Source of the DNA: Pseudoalteromonas sp. GCY
GTDB taxonomy: Bacteria; Pseudomonadota; Gammaproteobacteria; Enterobacterales; Alteromonadaceae
Assembly: GCF_016695175.1 (NCBI RefSeq)
Contig: NZ_CP068023.1
Span: 3,398,501-3,462,500 of the forward strand
Reading direction: 5' to 3'
DNA length: 64,000 nucleotides
Shown: piece after piece, positions 48,323-59,900 of the stretch
How positions within the stretch are numbered: position 1 is the stretch's first letter
Layout: each line of letters begins with the position of its first letter
Translations under genes and position numbers: made by a program
Notes under the pieces: model-generated
The model's database searches: none
Told to the model about the DNA's origin: nothing
Seen by the model: the letters and a program-made list of their open reading frames with translations, nothing else

Positions 48323-49387
48323 TTATTTCACTTTAGGATCTAACTCACCAGTTAGATATCTCAAGTGCATATCATCAAGTGAAATTGGCTTGATCTTAGC
48401 TGCTTGACCAGCTGTACCGAACGCTTCGTAGCGCGCAACACAGATCTCAGTCATCGCTTTCGTCGCTTCCGCTAAGAATTTGCGTGGATCGAAATTGCTT
48501 GGGTTTTGCGCAAGGTGGCGACGAATAGCACCTGTTGATGCTAAACGTAGATCGGTATCGATATTAACTTTACGAACACCGAATTTAATACCTTCAACAA
48601 TTTGCTCGACCGGTACACCGTAGGTCTCAGGGATTTCGCCACCAAACTCATTGATAATTGCTAACCAATCCTGCGGCACTGAAGACGAACCATGCATTAC
48701 TAAGTGGGTATCAGGAATACGAGCGTGGATTTCTTTGATGCGGTTAATTGCTAAGATATCGCCCGTTGGTGGACGAGTAAATTTATAAGCACCGTGTGAT
48801 GTTCCACACGCAATAGCAAGCGCATCTACATTGGTTTTCTTGACGAAGTCTGCAGCTTCTTCCGGATCTGTCAGTAGCTGATCTTCTGTTAATTTACCTT
48901 CAGCGCCAATACCGTCTTCTTCACCAGCTTCGCCGGTTTCAAGAGAACCAAGTACACCTAGCTCGCCCTCAACAGACACGCCACAAGCGTGCGCCATTTC
49001 AACAGTACGACGAGTAACGTCCACATTATACTCGTAGCTTGAAGGCGTTTTACCGTCTTCCATTAGAGAGCCGTCCATCATGACTGATGAGAAACCAAGT
49101 TGAATTGAGCGCTGACATACAGCAGGTGAAGTACCATGATCTTGGTGCATTACAACTGGAATATGAGGCCATTCTTCTACAGCCGCTAAAATCATGTGGC
49201 GGATAAATGGTGCACCAGCATATTTGCGTGCACCAGCAGAACCTTGCACGATAACCGGACTATTTGTCTTGTCCGCAGCTTCCATGATCGCACGCATTTG
49301 CTCTTGGTTATTCACGTTAAACGCCGGAACGCCATAACCATGCTCAGCTGCATGATCGAGAAGTTGACGCATACTGATTAAAGCCAT
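48323..49387 (-). CDS. fba: Class II fructose-bisphosphate aldolase
   Basis: Zinc-dependent aldolase that splits or forms fructose-1,6-bisphosphate. The 354 residues show [20 protein letters not shown], the zinc ligands in [39 protein letters not shown] and VMHGSSSVP. This is the Calvin-cycle-like (CbbA) subtype length and motif set, common in marine gammaproteobacteria, rather than the shorter GatY type. The ATG at 49387 has GGAG upstream; a 23-residue upstream extension is unsupported. Third gene of epd-pgk-fba. Confidence 0.97.
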   Translation of the reverse strand: MALISMRQLLDHAAEHGYGVPAFNVNNQEQMRAIMEAADKTNSPVIVQGSAGARKYAGAPFIRHMILAAVEEWPHIPVVMHQDHGTSPAVCQRSIQLGFSSVMMDGSLMEDGKTPSSYEYNVDVTRRTVEMAHACGVSVEGELGVLGSLETGEAGEEDGIGAEGKLTEDQLLTDPEEAADFVKKTNVDALAIACGTSHGAYKFTRPPTGDILAINRIKEIHARIPDTHLVMHGSSSVPQDWLAIINEFGGEIPETYGVPVEQIVEGIKFGVRKVNIDTDLRLASTGAIRRHLAQNPSNFDPRKFLAEATKAMTEICVARYEAFGTAGQAAKIKPISLDDMHLRYLTGELDPKVK

Positions 49388-49585
49388 ATTGCTTTTCTCC
49401 AATTGTTGATAGCCACCGCTATCGGTTTGAACGGATAATATGTTTACACCAGCCAACGCTGATGAAGTTAACCACTTTATTTGTTGGCTAACCGGACGCT
49501 ACGCGTCGTCAAGCAAACATCAAGTATGTGAGAGAGTGATGTTTACCTGATATTAAGAGGCAGCTTAACGCTACCTCAATCAATT

Positions 49586-50764
49586 TTAGTCTTTAGCTCG
49601 CTGCTCAAGCATGGCAACCGCAGGAAGTGTTTTACCCTCAAGGAACTCAAGGAAAGCACCACCACCTGTAGAAATATAAGAGATATCTTGCTCAACACCA
49701 TACTTATCGATAGCAGCTAACGTATCGCCACCACCAGCAATTGAGAATGCTGACGACTTAGCGATGGCATTGGCAATCGCTTCAGTACCATTACCAAATT
49801 GATCAAATTCAAATACGCCTACAGGGCCATTCCAAACCACAGTGCCAGCACTTGCAATGATCTCAGCGAGTTGAGTTGCAGTATCAGGACCGATGTCGAA
49901 GATCATGTCTTCGTCTGACACTTCGCTTACATCTTTAATGGTCGCAACCGCAGATTCTGAAAACTCATTACCTACAACCACATCAGTCGGAACAGGAATA
50001 TCACCGTCATTCGCTCTGGCAGCAGCCACTAGCTTGTTCGCTTCAGGGATCAAATCCGCTTCGTACAGCGACTTACCAACAGGGTTACCCGCTGCAGCAA
50101 TGAAAGTATTTGCAATACCGCCACCAGTAACGAGTTGGTCGACAACCTTAGACAATGAATCAAGCACGGTTAGTTTGGTTGATACTTTAGAGCCGCCGAC
50201 GATGGCCACCAAAGGACGAGCTGGATTATCTAGTGCTTTGCCAAGCGCGTCTAGTTCAGCCGCAAGCAATGGACCTGCACAAGCCACCTCAGCATACAAA
50301 CCAACACCATGTGTTGAAGCCTGTGCGCGGTGCGCTGTACCAAAGGCATCCATCACGTAGACATCACAAAGCGCTGCTAATTTTTTCGCAAGTACTTCAT
50401 CGTCTTTCTTCTCGCCAACGTTAAAACGCACGTTTTCGAATACGATAACTTCATTGTCTTGTACATCCACGCCGTCAAGATAGTCAGTCACTAAACGTAC
50501 ATCTTGAGATAACGCATCATTAAGATAATCCACAACCGGCTGCATAGAGTATTGTGCATCATACTCTCCCTCGGTTGGACGACCAAGGTGAGACATCACC
50601 ATCACTTTAGCGCCTTTTTCTAGTGCTAATTTGATACTAGGTAGTGCAGCACGGATCCGCGCGTCCGACGCGACTTTGCCATCTTTAATTGGCACATTTA
50701 GGTCTTCGCGGATCAACACACGCTTGCCGTTTAAATCTAAATCCGCCATCTTAATGACTGACAT
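49586..50764 (-). CDS. pgk: Phosphoglycerate kinase
   Basis: Transfers phosphate between 1,3-bisphosphoglycerate and ADP in glycolysis. The 392 residues include the signature [18 protein letters not shown], the substrate-binding SHLGRPTEG, the hinge and nucleotide motifs [15 protein letters not shown] and [11 protein letters not shown], and [16 protein letters not shown] 50764 follows AAGGAGATGTCC; a 20-residue upstream extension is rejected. It sits between epd and fba, the classic order. Confidence 0.98.
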   Translation of the reverse strand: MSVIKMADLDLNGKRVLIREDLNVPIKDGKVASDARIRAALPSIKLALEKGAKVMVMSHLGRPTEGEYDAQYSMQPVVDYLNDALSQDVRLVTDYLDGVDVQDNEVIVFENVRFNVGEKKDDEVLAKKLAALCDVYVMDAFGTAHRAQASTHGVGLYAEVACAGPLLAAELDALGKALDNPARPLVAIVGGSKVSTKLTVLDSLSKVVDQLVTGGGIANTFIAAAGNPVGKSLYEADLIPEANKLVAAARANDGDIPVPTDVVVGNEFSESAVATIKDVSEVSDEDMIFDIGPDTATQLAEIIASAGTVVWNGPVGVFEFDQFGNGTEAIANAIAKSSAFSIAGGGDTLAAIDKYGVEQDISYISTGGGAFLEFLEGKTLPAVAMLEQRAKD

Positions 50765-50891
50765 TGGACATCTCCTTAAAGAACGATACATTTTGTTATC
50801 TACAAGGCAGCAATCGTTTGCCACCTCGGTTTGAATTATTGTTTTAATTTTGTGCAGACAATTTGATTATAACAGCGTCTGAAACAAATGA

Positions 50892-51902
50892 TTAGCCACG
50901 CATCATCACGCAAGCGGTATCAAGCATACGATTAGCAAAACCCCACTCGTTATCACACCAAACTAGCAGCTTAACTAAGCGCTTGTGACTTACTCGAGTT
51001 TGCGTACCATCTATAATACAAGAATGTGGATCGTGATTAAAATCAACCGACACTAGCGGCTCTTCAGTGTAGCTCAGCACCCCTTCTAAACGACCACCAG
51101 CGGCCTGTTTTAGAACCGAGTTTACCGCATCAATTGTGACATTTTCATTGAGCGTAACGCTCAGATCCATCGCCGTAACATTGATTGTTGGCACCCGCAC
51201 CGCGATCGCCTCAAAACGACCTTGGAACTTAGGTAAAATACGTTCAATACCGCGAGCAAGCTTAGTATCAACAGGAATGATGGATTGGCTTGCCGCACGC
51301 GTACGCCGTAAATCACTGTGATAAGCATCAATCACTTGTTGATCATGCATAGAGGCGTGAATAGTCGTAATAGCACCAGACTCGACACCAAACTTATCGT
51401 CTAGCACTTTAATTACCGGAACAATACAGTTTGTTGTACATGAGCCGTTAGACACAATGGTGTGCTCAGGTAACAGTATCTCTTCGTTGATACCATAGAT
51501 CACCGTCGCATCAACATCAGCATCCGCGGGATGTGAAAATAATACTTTCTTTGCCCCAGCCTGAATATGCGCGAGCGCATGCTGACGAGAATGATAGACG
51601 CCAGTGCAATCGAGCACGACATCAACATCCAGCGCGCGCCAAGGCAGGTGACTTGGATCTGGCTCTGAAAATAACTGGATCTTATCCTCAGCTACTTCCA
51701 AAAAAGATTCTGTTAACGAAACTGGAAAAGCAAAACGCCCATGTGAGGTATCGTATTTTAGAAGATGCGCGATCCCTTTAGGATCCGCTAACTCATTGAT
51801 GGCTACAATTTGTATTTCGTGGTGACGACCCGACTCATAGAGTGCTCTTACGATATTACGCCCTATTCGACCAAAGCCATTAATTGCAAGCTTGATTGTC
51901 AT
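50892..51902 (-). CDS. epd: D-erythrose-4-phosphate dehydrogenase
   Basis: GAPDH-like enzyme oxidising erythrose-4-phosphate to 4-phosphoerythronate for pyridoxal phosphate synthesis. The 336 residues have the NAD fold [15 protein letters not shown] and the catalytic cysteine in [19 protein letters not shown]; motif [15 protein letters not shown], with HDQQ instead of the GAPDH TxDQ/YTNDQ form, and the position upstream of pgk mark it as Epd rather than GapA. About 130 bp separate it from pgk. A residual GAPDH activity cannot be excluded from sequence. Confidence 0.92.
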   Translation of the reverse strand: MTIKLAINGFGRIGRNIVRALYESGRHHEIQIVAINELADPKGIAHLLKYDTSHGRFAFPVSLTESFLEVAEDKIQLFSEPDPSHLPWRALDVDVVLDCTGVYHSRQHALAHIQAGAKKVLFSHPADADVDATVIYGINEEILLPEHTIVSNGSCTTNCIVPVIKVLDDKFGVESGAITTIHASMHDQQVIDAYHSDLRRTRAASQSIIPVDTKLARGIERILPKFQGRFEAIAVRVPTINVTAMDLSVTLNENVTIDAVNSVLKQAAGGRLEGVLSYTEEPLVSVDFNHDPHSCIIDGTQTRVSHKRLVKLLVWCDNEWGFANRMLDTACVMMRG

Positions 51903-52011
51903 TAAATTGAAAATCCATGAAGTCGCAAGTACGAAAGTTCCCCTTCGTTTTGATGGCGCTATTGTAATCGACCTGAGTGAAATGTGTAAGGGGCTAGGGC
52001 AATTTTTTAAC

Positions 52012-52629
52012 TCAAGTTAAATCCGCAATTTTACATTTACCACCAGCACAAATGGCCTGAGATTGCGCCAACAGTAGCTCCGCTGTCGCTAAAGCATCGC
52101 TAAGCGCATCATGCAATTGGTGAGGAGGTAAACCATAACGTATTCTACAAGCGTTTAGTGTTAATGCATCTTGCGCCAACGGATAGCCTTGCTTTAACAC
52201 ACGACGCTTATCTATCTGCATGGTATCTAACAGCAAAGCAGGTCTTACGTTTAGCTCAAAACGCTGAAATGCCGCCTTAAGAAACGCCCAATCCATCTGT
52301 ACGTTATGACATACCAACACTTTACCGTGGAGCGCGCGCTGAAGCGCCAGCAGTAAAGTTTGTAAGGACTCACCGTCAGCCAATCGACTACTATCAATAC
52401 CATGAAAAACTGGACTTTGTGCTAGCGTTCGCACCTCACAGTTCAAATGATACTGCGCATCTTTCACTTGGATCCGCATATTTTTAATCGGTAACCAACC
52501 AGCCGACACAATTTCATGGCGCTTGGGATCAAGCCCGGTGAGCTCAAGGTCTAGCACCACCAACTCGGCTTGCGCAAACGGCAGATGTTTGTAGCGCCAC
52601 TTAGCAACTGAGTGAGAAAACCAGTTCAT
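52012..52629 (-). CDS. DEDD 3'-5' exonuclease (PolC/DnaQ epsilon-like)
   Basis: Exonuclease-fold protein of 205 residues. Exo I is [18 protein letters not shown] (DxE pair), Exo II is [15 protein letters not shown], and Exo III is [19 protein letters not shown] with the catalytic histidine and aspartate. It is not the canonical DnaQ: it lacks the C-terminal polymerase-binding extension and is encoded 3 bp after the cNMP/CBS/DUF294 protein. This pair accompanies actP-like symporters in many marine gammaproteobacteria, so a link to acetate signalling rather than replication is possible, though no mechanism is known. Confidence 0.9.
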   Translation of the reverse strand: MNWFSHSVAKWRYKHLPFAQAELVVLDLELTGLDPKRHEIVSAGWLPIKNMRIQVKDAQYHLNCEVRTLAQSPVFHGIDSSRLADGESLQTLLLALQRALHGKVLVCHNVQMDWAFLKAAFQRFELNVRPALLLDTMQIDKRRVLKQGYPLAQDALTLNACRIRYGLPPHQLHDALSDALATAELLLAQSQAICAGGKCKIADLT

Positions 52630-52632
52630 TGC

Positions 52633-54471
52633 TTACAAACTCCCTCGAGCAAACTTAAACGCACTCGCCTGCTGTGCTTGTTTTACTAAATAAAATGCTT
52701 CTTTGAGTTGATGCCGTTCAAGAGAAGAGAGGTTTTCTGGGTTAATACAATTTCCTGGTAATCCTTCACGGTTGATTTGAGTCTTTAACCGCAATTGTGT
52801 TAAGAACCGCCAACAGTCTTTTAGATTATCGATATCCGACTTAGCAAGTAATGGGCTTTTAGTCAGTGCCTCTAGGCGCTCTAATGTGTTAGCTCTTGCA
52901 ACCCCAACCTTTAGCGCATACAACCTAACCACATCGTTGATAATGGCAACCCCACGTTTTTTCAGATCTAAATACTTATGTTTGCTCTTGTCTTTTTCCA
53001 GCTTAAATTGTTGAAAGATCCCAATAGGTACCGAATTTGCGTTGATGTCTGTCGCCATTGCCGCATAAAACAGCTCGTTTCGACTGATCTGCTCCAAAGA
53101 TTGGCGAAGAGTTGCATACAGATCGCTGGCGCCATCAATAAAACGCATATCAAAGTAGATCTTGCAATTGAGCATTGCCTTTGGCGTAGGAGACAAGATC
53201 CACTTGCTAAACCTTTCAGTCCATTGGGCAACCGTACCACGACAGTCTGAATTACTGGCCATGATATTCCCCGGGCAAGATTGAATACCGCACTCGTTGA
53301 GTTGCTCACAGACAAACGCACCTAAAGCAGCAAAATAGCAGCGCTCATTGTCGCTGATATTGTCTGGTAGCAATAAGCCATTGTCTTGATCTGAATGTAA
53401 GGTTTGCTCTTCCCGTGCCTGAGAGCCAAAACAGATCCACGCAAAGCGACATGGCGCGGCGCCATGCTGCTGTTGGTATAGATAGATTAATCTTGATGTG
53501 AGTGCATCAGTGAGGCCACTTAGTAGCTTGCCGATCAGTGAAATATCTTCGATATGATAGGAAAATTGACGCAATAGATCCGGGATCTCCTGAGCGCAGT
53601 TTTTGATAGCCAGAAGATTTTGTGCTTTATAGATCCTGCCAATAAGTTGCACCGGATCGCTTTTTTGCTGTCTGAGCAGATCGGTACTGGTCAACATGCC
53701 TAGTGGTTTGTATGCTTCATTTAACACTGGCAGATGATGAATATTATGCTTAAGCATTAAATGCAGGGCCGAAAACACACGGTTGTTTTCAAAGATATGT
53801 TTTGGCTTTTCCGTCATGATCTCAGCAAGTGGGGCATTGGGATCTTTGTCTTGGGCCAGAACTCGATTGCGCAGATCTCTATCCGTCACAACGCCAACCA
53901 AGCGCGCTTGCTCCGTGACCATAATTGATGAAACTCGATGCTGGCTCATCAATTTAGCGGCCTCACGAATACTCGCAGTCGGCGCGATAGTAACCGCATC
54001 TTTAGTCATTAGCTCAGATATTTTCCGTTCTGACCAAGTTTCGCTTTGCTGTTTATAACGAGAAGAAAGTAATCGGTTAGCGTGTGCTCTAACAAAATAT
54101 TGCTCAAAAGGTTTGTATTCTCGGCGCAAAAAATCAAAGTTCTGCTCGTTGAGAATATAAACCAAACCATCTTTTTGAACTTCGATGCGATTTTGAATGG
54201 CATCACCCGTTAGTAAAGAAGGATAACCAAAGTAGTCTCCCTCACTCATGCGACCAATGACTTCGTCTTTAGCCGAGATAAGATCAATCACACCAGAGCG
54301 CAGCAGATATAGATTTGGCTTGCCATCTTGAAGCCAATCTTGTTGATTTGTCTGGCTAAGATAAACAATTTCGATGTGTTTTGAAAAGTAGCTGGCAGCC
54401 GCTTCGGGCAATTCAGAAAACGGGGCTTGTTTATAAACAAACTGAAAGACATCTTGAATTTCTGGCGTCAT
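52633..54471 (-). CDS. cNMP-binding, CBS and DUF294 nucleotidyltransferase-like protein
   Basis: Multidomain cytoplasmic protein of about 612 residues. An N-terminal cyclic-nucleotide-binding-like fold (about 15-125; LLRSGVIDLISAKDEVIGRMSEGDYFGYPSLL without a clear phosphate-binding arginine motif) precedes a CBS pair (about 150-270; LMTKDAVTIAPTASIREAAK, IMTEKPKHIF), then a DUF294 nucleotidyltransferase domain (CFGSQAREEQTLHSDQDNG, GlnD-like GS-x-DxD) and the DUF294 C-terminal domain. Such proteins may nucleotidylate partners. The start at 54471 follows AGTTAGGT; a 29-residue extension is unsupported. It is in line with actP (upstream) and the exonuclease (downstream). Confidence 0.92.
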   Translation of the reverse strand: MTPEIQDVFQFVYKQAPFSELPEAAASYFSKHIEIVYLSQTNQQDWLQDGKPNLYLLRSGVIDLISAKDEVIGRMSEGDYFGYPSLLTGDAIQNRIEVQKDGLVYILNEQNFDFLRREYKPFEQYFVRAHANRLLSSRYKQQSETWSERKISELMTKDAVTIAPTASIREAAKLMSQHRVSSIMVTEQARLVGVVTDRDLRNRVLAQDKDPNAPLAEIMTEKPKHIFENNRVFSALHLMLKHNIHHLPVLNEAYKPLGMLTSTDLLRQQKSDPVQLIGRIYKAQNLLAIKNCAQEIPDLLRQFSYHIEDISLIGKLLSGLTDALTSRLIYLYQQQHGAAPCRFAWICFGSQAREEQTLHSDQDNGLLLPDNISDNERCYFAALGAFVCEQLNECGIQSCPGNIMASNSDCRGTVAQWTERFSKWILSPTPKAMLNCKIYFDMRFIDGASDLYATLRQSLEQISRNELFYAAMATDINANSVPIGIFQQFKLEKDKSKHKYLDLKKRGVAIINDVVRLYALKVGVARANTLERLEALTKSPLLAKSDIDNLKDCWRFLTQLRLKTQINREGLPGNCINPENLSSLERHQLKEAFYLVKQAQQASAFKFARGSL

Positions 54472-54518
54472 ACCTAACTGTCCTTTTAATCGTCTACAAT
54501 TTTGCACTATCAAAAACA

Positions 54519-54548
54519 AATTTGCCCAGCACGCTGGCTGGGCAAATT
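54519..54548 (-). terminator. Terminator after actP-like gene
   Basis: Minus-strand stem AATTTGCCCAG/CTGGGCAAATT (11 bp) followed by TGTTTTTG, between the symporter stop and the DUF294 gene; probably an attenuator that reduces downstream expression. Confidence 0.8.
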
Positions 54549-54561
54549 CGAGTAGCATTGC

Positions 54562-56286
54562 TTAGTGTGCGTGAGCTGCGCTAGAGCCTTTAGGGTTGCG
54601 GATCCCATCGACCATCACTTTCACTTCTTCAGGTGTATCTGCGGTCACTTTCATAACCAGTGCAGCTACAACGAAGTTCACTAGCATACCCACAATACCG
54701 ATCCCTTCAGGAGAAATACCAAACAACCAGTTTGCAGGCGCATTTAGCTCAGGGCTGACAAACTTAAAGTAAATAATATAAGCCGCAGTGAAACCTATGC
54801 CCGTTATCATGCCGGCAATCGCACCTTCTTTATTCATTCGCTTAGAGAATATCCCCATGATAATTGCAGGGAAGAAGCTCGCCGCAGCCAAACCAAAGGC
54901 AAATGCAACCACCGAGGCGACAAACCCTGGAGGGTTTATACCAAAGTATGCCGAGATTGCGATAGCAACCATCGCCGCTAAGCGCGCAGCCAGCAATTCT
55001 TGTTTATCGTTGATATCTGGCTTAATGGTACGCTTCAACAAATCATGTGATACCGATGTTGAAATAACCAGTAGCAAACCAGCGGTTGTCGATAGCGCTG
55101 CTGCAATACCACCCGCAGCGACCAATGCAATCACCCACGCAGGCAGATTCGCAATTTCTGGATTCGCCAATACCATGATATCGCGGTCAATATTCACTTC
55201 GTTTGCACTTGCAGGATCATCAATCTTGCCCGCAGAGTACTGCATTTTGCCGTCACCGTTTTTATCGTTGAATACGATAAGGCCCGTTCTTTCCCAGTTC
55301 TTCACCCACTGTGGCGCTTCTTCATAAACCGTACCACTACCATCTTTACCATTGATAGTGTCGATCATGTTTACACGAGCGAACGATGCAACAGCGGGTG
55401 CAGTTGTATATACGATAGCGATAAACACTAAGGTCCAAGCTGCTGAAATGCGGGTATCTTTTACTCTAGGAACGGTAAAGAAGCGAACGATTACATGTGG
55501 CAGACCAGCAGTACCAACCATAAGTGCAGCGGTAATCGCAAAGACATCAACCATGCTCTTTGAACCTTCGGTGTACTGCGCAAAACCGAGCTCGGTACTG
55601 AGTCCATCTAGCTTGTCGAGTAAATAGGTGCCCGAGCCATCAGCCAGCGTTGCACCAAAACCGGTTTGTGGTAGCAAGTGGCCCGTCATCATCAGTGAGA
55701 TGAAAATAGCAGGAACCAAATAAGCGAATACGAGTACACAATACTGAGCGACCTGTGTATAAGTGATCCCTTTCATGCCACCAAGTACCGCGTAGAAGAA
55801 TACAATCACCATACCGATGTAAACACCCGTTTCAATATCCACTTCTAGGAAACGAGAGAACACCACACCAACACCACGCATTTGACCAGCAATATAGGTA
55901 AAGCAGATGAAAATAGCACAAAGAATTGCAACCACACGTGCAACCTGAGAATAGTAACGGTCACCGATAAAATCCGGTACCGTGAACTTACCAAATTTAC
56001 GCAAATAAGGTGCTAAACACAGTGCAAGTAATACATAACCGCCAGTCCACCCCATGAGGTAAACACCGCCGTCGTAGCCCGCGAAGGAAATAATCCCCGC
56101 CATTGAAATAAAGGACGCTGCACTCATCCAATCTGCTGCAGTTGCCATACCGTTTGCAACAGGAGGTACACCGCCGCCAGCAACATAGAATTCATTCGTG
56201 GACCCAGCTCTCGCCCAGATAGCGATACCGATATAGAGCGCAAAACTAAGGCCGACGATAATAAAAGTTAAAATTTGAACATCCAT
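54562..56286 (-). CDS. actP: Sodium/solute symporter, ActP-like (acetate/organic acid)
   Basis: SSS-family permease of 574 residues with about 13-14 TM helices, beginning MDVQILTFIIVGLSFALYIGI. Family marks include EFYVAGGGVPPVANGMATAADWMSAAS, the sodium-site region FLPAIIMGIF-like segment SFFPAIIMGIFSKR, and GLPHVIVRFFTVPRV. It belongs to the cation acetate symporter subfamily (VC_2705-like), which has a distinctive hydrophilic insert (here about residues 315-380, with DKNGDGKMQYSAG). The DUF4212 subunit lies 11 bp upstream, and a symporter-domain hybrid kinase is divergent. Acetate is the likely substrate; other short carboxylates are possible. Confidence 0.88.
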   Translation of the reverse strand: MDVQILTFIIVGLSFALYIGIAIWARAGSTNEFYVAGGGVPPVANGMATAADWMSAASFISMAGIISFAGYDGGVYLMGWTGGYVLLALCLAPYLRKFGKFTVPDFIGDRYYSQVARVVAILCAIFICFTYIAGQMRGVGVVFSRFLEVDIETGVYIGMVIVFFYAVLGGMKGITYTQVAQYCVLVFAYLVPAIFISLMMTGHLLPQTGFGATLADGSGTYLLDKLDGLSTELGFAQYTEGSKSMVDVFAITAALMVGTAGLPHVIVRFFTVPRVKDTRISAAWTLVFIAIVYTTAPAVASFARVNMIDTINGKDGSGTVYEEAPQWVKNWERTGLIVFNDKNGDGKMQYSAGKIDDPASANEVNIDRDIMVLANPEIANLPAWVIALVAAGGIAAALSTTAGLLLVISTSVSHDLLKRTIKPDINDKQELLAARLAAMVAIAISAYFGINPPGFVASVVAFAFGLAAASFFPAIIMGIFSKRMNKEGAIAGMITGIGFTAAYIIYFKFVSPELNAPANWLFGISPEGIGIVGMLVNFVVAALVMKVTADTPEEVKVMVDGIRNPKGSSAAHAH

Positions 56287-56297
56287 CGATTAGCTCC

Positions 56298-56561
56298 TCA
56301 CTCGTCCACGCCGTATTTTTTGTCTAACGCATTCATTTTTGAAACGTAGACAAAAATTAACGCAACAAAAGTATAAATTGCGCCTTGCTGAGAAAACCAA
56401 AATCCGAGTTTAAATCCAAAAAAACGAACTTCGTTGAGCACATCAACTAACAGGATGCCGAATCCAAATGAGACGACAAACCAAATAGTGAGTAGCTTAA
56501 ACATCAAGGCGAGATTTTCTGACCAATATGCTTTCGCTTGTTCTTCACTTTTAAAAGCCAT
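56298..56561 (-). CDS. DUF4212 small subunit of symporter
   Basis: 87-residue membrane protein with two TM helices (LALMFKLLTIWFVVSFGFGILL and GAIYTFVALIFVYVSKM) and the family pattern AYWSENL, ending in KMNALDKKYGVDE. DUF4212 proteins are encoded directly before VC_2705-type symporters and probably form a complex with them, like the small subunits of other SSS transporters. The ATG at 56561 follows AGGAG at 7 nt; an upstream 12-residue extension is unsupported. Confidence 0.92.
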   Translation of the reverse strand: MAFKSEEQAKAYWSENLALMFKLLTIWFVVSFGFGILLVDVLNEVRFFGFKLGFWFSQQGAIYTFVALIFVYVSKMNALDKKYGVDE

Positions 56562-56935
56562 TTTAAATCTCCTATCACCCGCTCCAACATGGAGCAAGTT
56601 GTGTTAATAGACCTTAATGAGAGTAGCAACGGCTTGGTAAGTTGAAATTGAGACCTTAGTCGTAACGGCAAATTAACGTTTACGTAAACTGCAGATGCGT
56701 GGTATTTATTAGAATTAAAAAGTCTTTATAAACAAACAGATAAGTCAAAACAGGTTGGATGAATATGTATTTTCAATGAGTGGATACGACAGTAAGACAT
56801 TAGTCTAACTTGAATGGTGAATGAACCTCTTTACTCACCAAATAAAACTCTAATACTTTGATTTTAAATAAGATATAAATCTCAAATAAAATTATAGAGT
56901 AAACTAGACTATGGGTGGCATTTGTTTGCTAAAGT
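56562..56935. promoter_or_regulatory. Divergent control region, DUF4212-actP / hybrid kinase
   Basis: 374 bp without a gene. It contains the perfect 12-bp palindrome GTTTACGTAAAC at 56678-56689, about 120 bp before the DUF4212 start, and long A/T-rich stretches on the kinase side. It should carry both promoters; the palindrome is a candidate operator. Confidence 0.5.
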
Positions 56936-59900
56936 ATGACGATATTAATACCAAAAACTATAACAAACATTATGACTGCCATTTTACTCCTTGTTGCCGC
57001 TGCTTATATTGGTGTACTTTTTTGGCTCGCCAACTGGGGAGATAAAACCACCCCCCGCGCACTCAAAATTAGTCATCATCCGTTTGTTTATGCCTTCTCT
57101 CTAGGGATCTATTGTACCTCTTGGACTTACTACGGCTCGGTAGGTACTGCGGCCACCAGTAGCTGGCATTACTTCCCTATTCTTTTAGGGCCCATTTTAC
57201 TGTTTTTGTTCGGTCAGGGTTTTTTACGCAAACTAATATTGGTCAGTAAAAAGCAGAATATCACCACAATTGCCGACTTCATTTCGGCGCGATACGGTAA
57301 ACGCCAAACTACGGCCGTCATGGTAACGATGATAGCCCTATTGGCAACCATTCCGTATATTGCACTCCAGCTCAAAGCCTTGAGTAGTAGCTTCTTGTTA
57401 TTACAGCAGGATGAGCAAGTGTCTGGCACTGCGCTCGCATTAGCTGGCACCTTGATCATGGCATTATTTGCGATTTTCTTTGGCACCAGAAAGGTGGATG
57501 TGACTGAGTATCGCTCAGGGTTGATGTTGGCCGTTGCTTTTGAATCTATCGTTAAACTACTCGCACTCGGTATTGTTGCCGTGCTTGCATGGCAATCCTT
57601 GACTAAGGTTCCCGACTCATTTGAAGCATTGAGCGAACATTGGCAATCTTTTGACTTCTTTAACTTCAATTTCGTTGGACAAACGCTCATGGCAGCGGCT
57701 GCCATCGTCTGTTTGCCACGACAATTTCATGTTGTAGTGGTAGATAACCACAACACTTCACACTTAAAGACCGCACGCTGGGCATTTACACTTTACCTGT
57801 TATTGATAGCCGCCATGATCATCCCAATCGCTACCGCCGCTATCCACCCCGATATTGGCTATGGTGCCGCACCGGATAGTTTCGTACTCGCTTTACCTAT
57901 CATGATGGAGCATCCGATCCTCGCTACATTTGTATTTATCGGCGGTTTATCAGCGGCAACGGCCATGATAGTCGTTGCGACTCTCACACTTAGCACCATG
58001 TTATCAAACGATGTGGTATTGCCTTTGTTGTTCAAGCGTAAATTTAAGAAGAACATTCTAAACAGCAGTTTTAAGAGTCAAATACTCTTAGTTCGACGCT
58101 TTGTTATCGCCGCAATCTTATTGCTTTCATATATGTACCAGCAATGGTTTGGTCATGGTGAAGCCCTTGCGAATATGGGATTAGTTGCCTTCTCATTAGT
58201 TACTCAGCTATTGCCAGCTATTGTCGGTGGGCTTTATTGGCGCAAAGGCCATGCGTATGGCGTATATGCGGGGCTCATCGCTGGTTTTATCTGCTGGATG
58301 CTATTTCTTATGTTTCCAATTCTGGAAGCTGGTGGATTACTTGATTATGAAATGCGCCAGACCCTTATCACCCGAGGAACTTTACTTGCACTGCTCGCCA
58401 ACATTAGCTGCTATATTAGCTTTTCTATCGGTGCACAGGAGCGCCTAATCGACCGTATTCAGGCCGCGGCATTCGTAAACCCTAAAGATCAGGCTGCACT
58501 CTCCAAACGCTTGAATAAACAAGTTCGCGCTACCGTGTATGACTTTAAAGTGCTGCTACAAACCTTCTTGGGGGTTCAGCGCAGTCAGCAACTGCTCGGG
58601 CACTATGCTCAAAATAATATTTTAGAAGATAATGATGCGTACCCAGCTCCTGAATTTATCTCATTCTGCGAGCGCGCACTCACGGGCGTGCTCGGTGCTT
58701 CATCTGCCCAAGCTCTGATCCGTACCGTGTCATCGGGTCGCCAAATGGCATTTGAAGAGGTGGTTAACTTTTTTGATGAAACCACACAAGCACTACAGTT
58801 CAACCAAAACCTACTTTATACCTCATTAGAAAATCTAAGCCATGGGATTTCGGTTGTTGATAAAGATCTAAAACTCGTTGCATGGAACAGGCGTTATCAC
58901 GAGATGTTCGCCTACCCAGACGGTTTCTTAGAAGTAGGACAACCGATAGAGGAAGTGATCCGCTTTAACGCCGAGCGCGGTGAATGCGGACCTGGTGAAA
59001 TTGATAAACACGTTGATAAACGAGTTCAACATCTGAAAAATGGCACTCCTCACCACTTTATTCGCCACCGTCGTAATGGCCAAGTATTTGAGATGACGGG
59101 AAACCCGCTGCCAGAAGGCGGGTTTGTGACGAGTTTTTCAGATATTACTACGCATATTGCCACGCAAAACGCACTGGAAGAAATCAATATGGATCTAGAG
59201 AACCGTATTGAAGCCAGAACCCAAGAGATCCGCACCATTAATATGGATCTTAAAGCTGAAATAGCCAATCGTCACGAAACAGAGCAGGCACTAATGGCCG
59301 CTAAAAAAGAAGCAGAACAAGCAAATGAGAGTAAAACCCGCTTCTTAGCGCTTGCCAGTCATGATATTTTGCAGCCACTTAATGCCGCACGCCTGTACTT
59401 AGCAGCGATTGATACCCACAATTTAATAAGTAAAGATCAGGGTAACTTTGAAAAACTCACCGATAGCCTAGACTCTACTGTACACCTAATGAGTGCGCTT
59501 TTGGATATTGCAAAACTTGAGCAAGGTGCGATGAAGCCAACCCCTAGGCACTTCAACATCGACGATATCTTACTACCGCTGGCAAATGAGTATTCCATTA
59601 TTTCAAAAGAGAAAGGTCTCAAACTTAAGGTGAGAAGCTCCCATAGCATAGTACACAGCGACACCACCTACCTACGCCGGATCATTCAAAATCTAGTCTC
59701 CAACGCCGTTAAGTATACCGATAGTGGCAAAGTGCTTATCGCCTGTCGATGTCGTAAACATAGTTTGAGACTTGAAGTGTGGGATACCGGTCCTGGTATT
59801 TCAAACCATGAGCAGAATAAGATCTTTAACGATTTTTATCGTATTCAGGCAGGTGATAATAAAGGGATTGGGCTTGGACTTGGTGTTGTAAAACGTCTAT

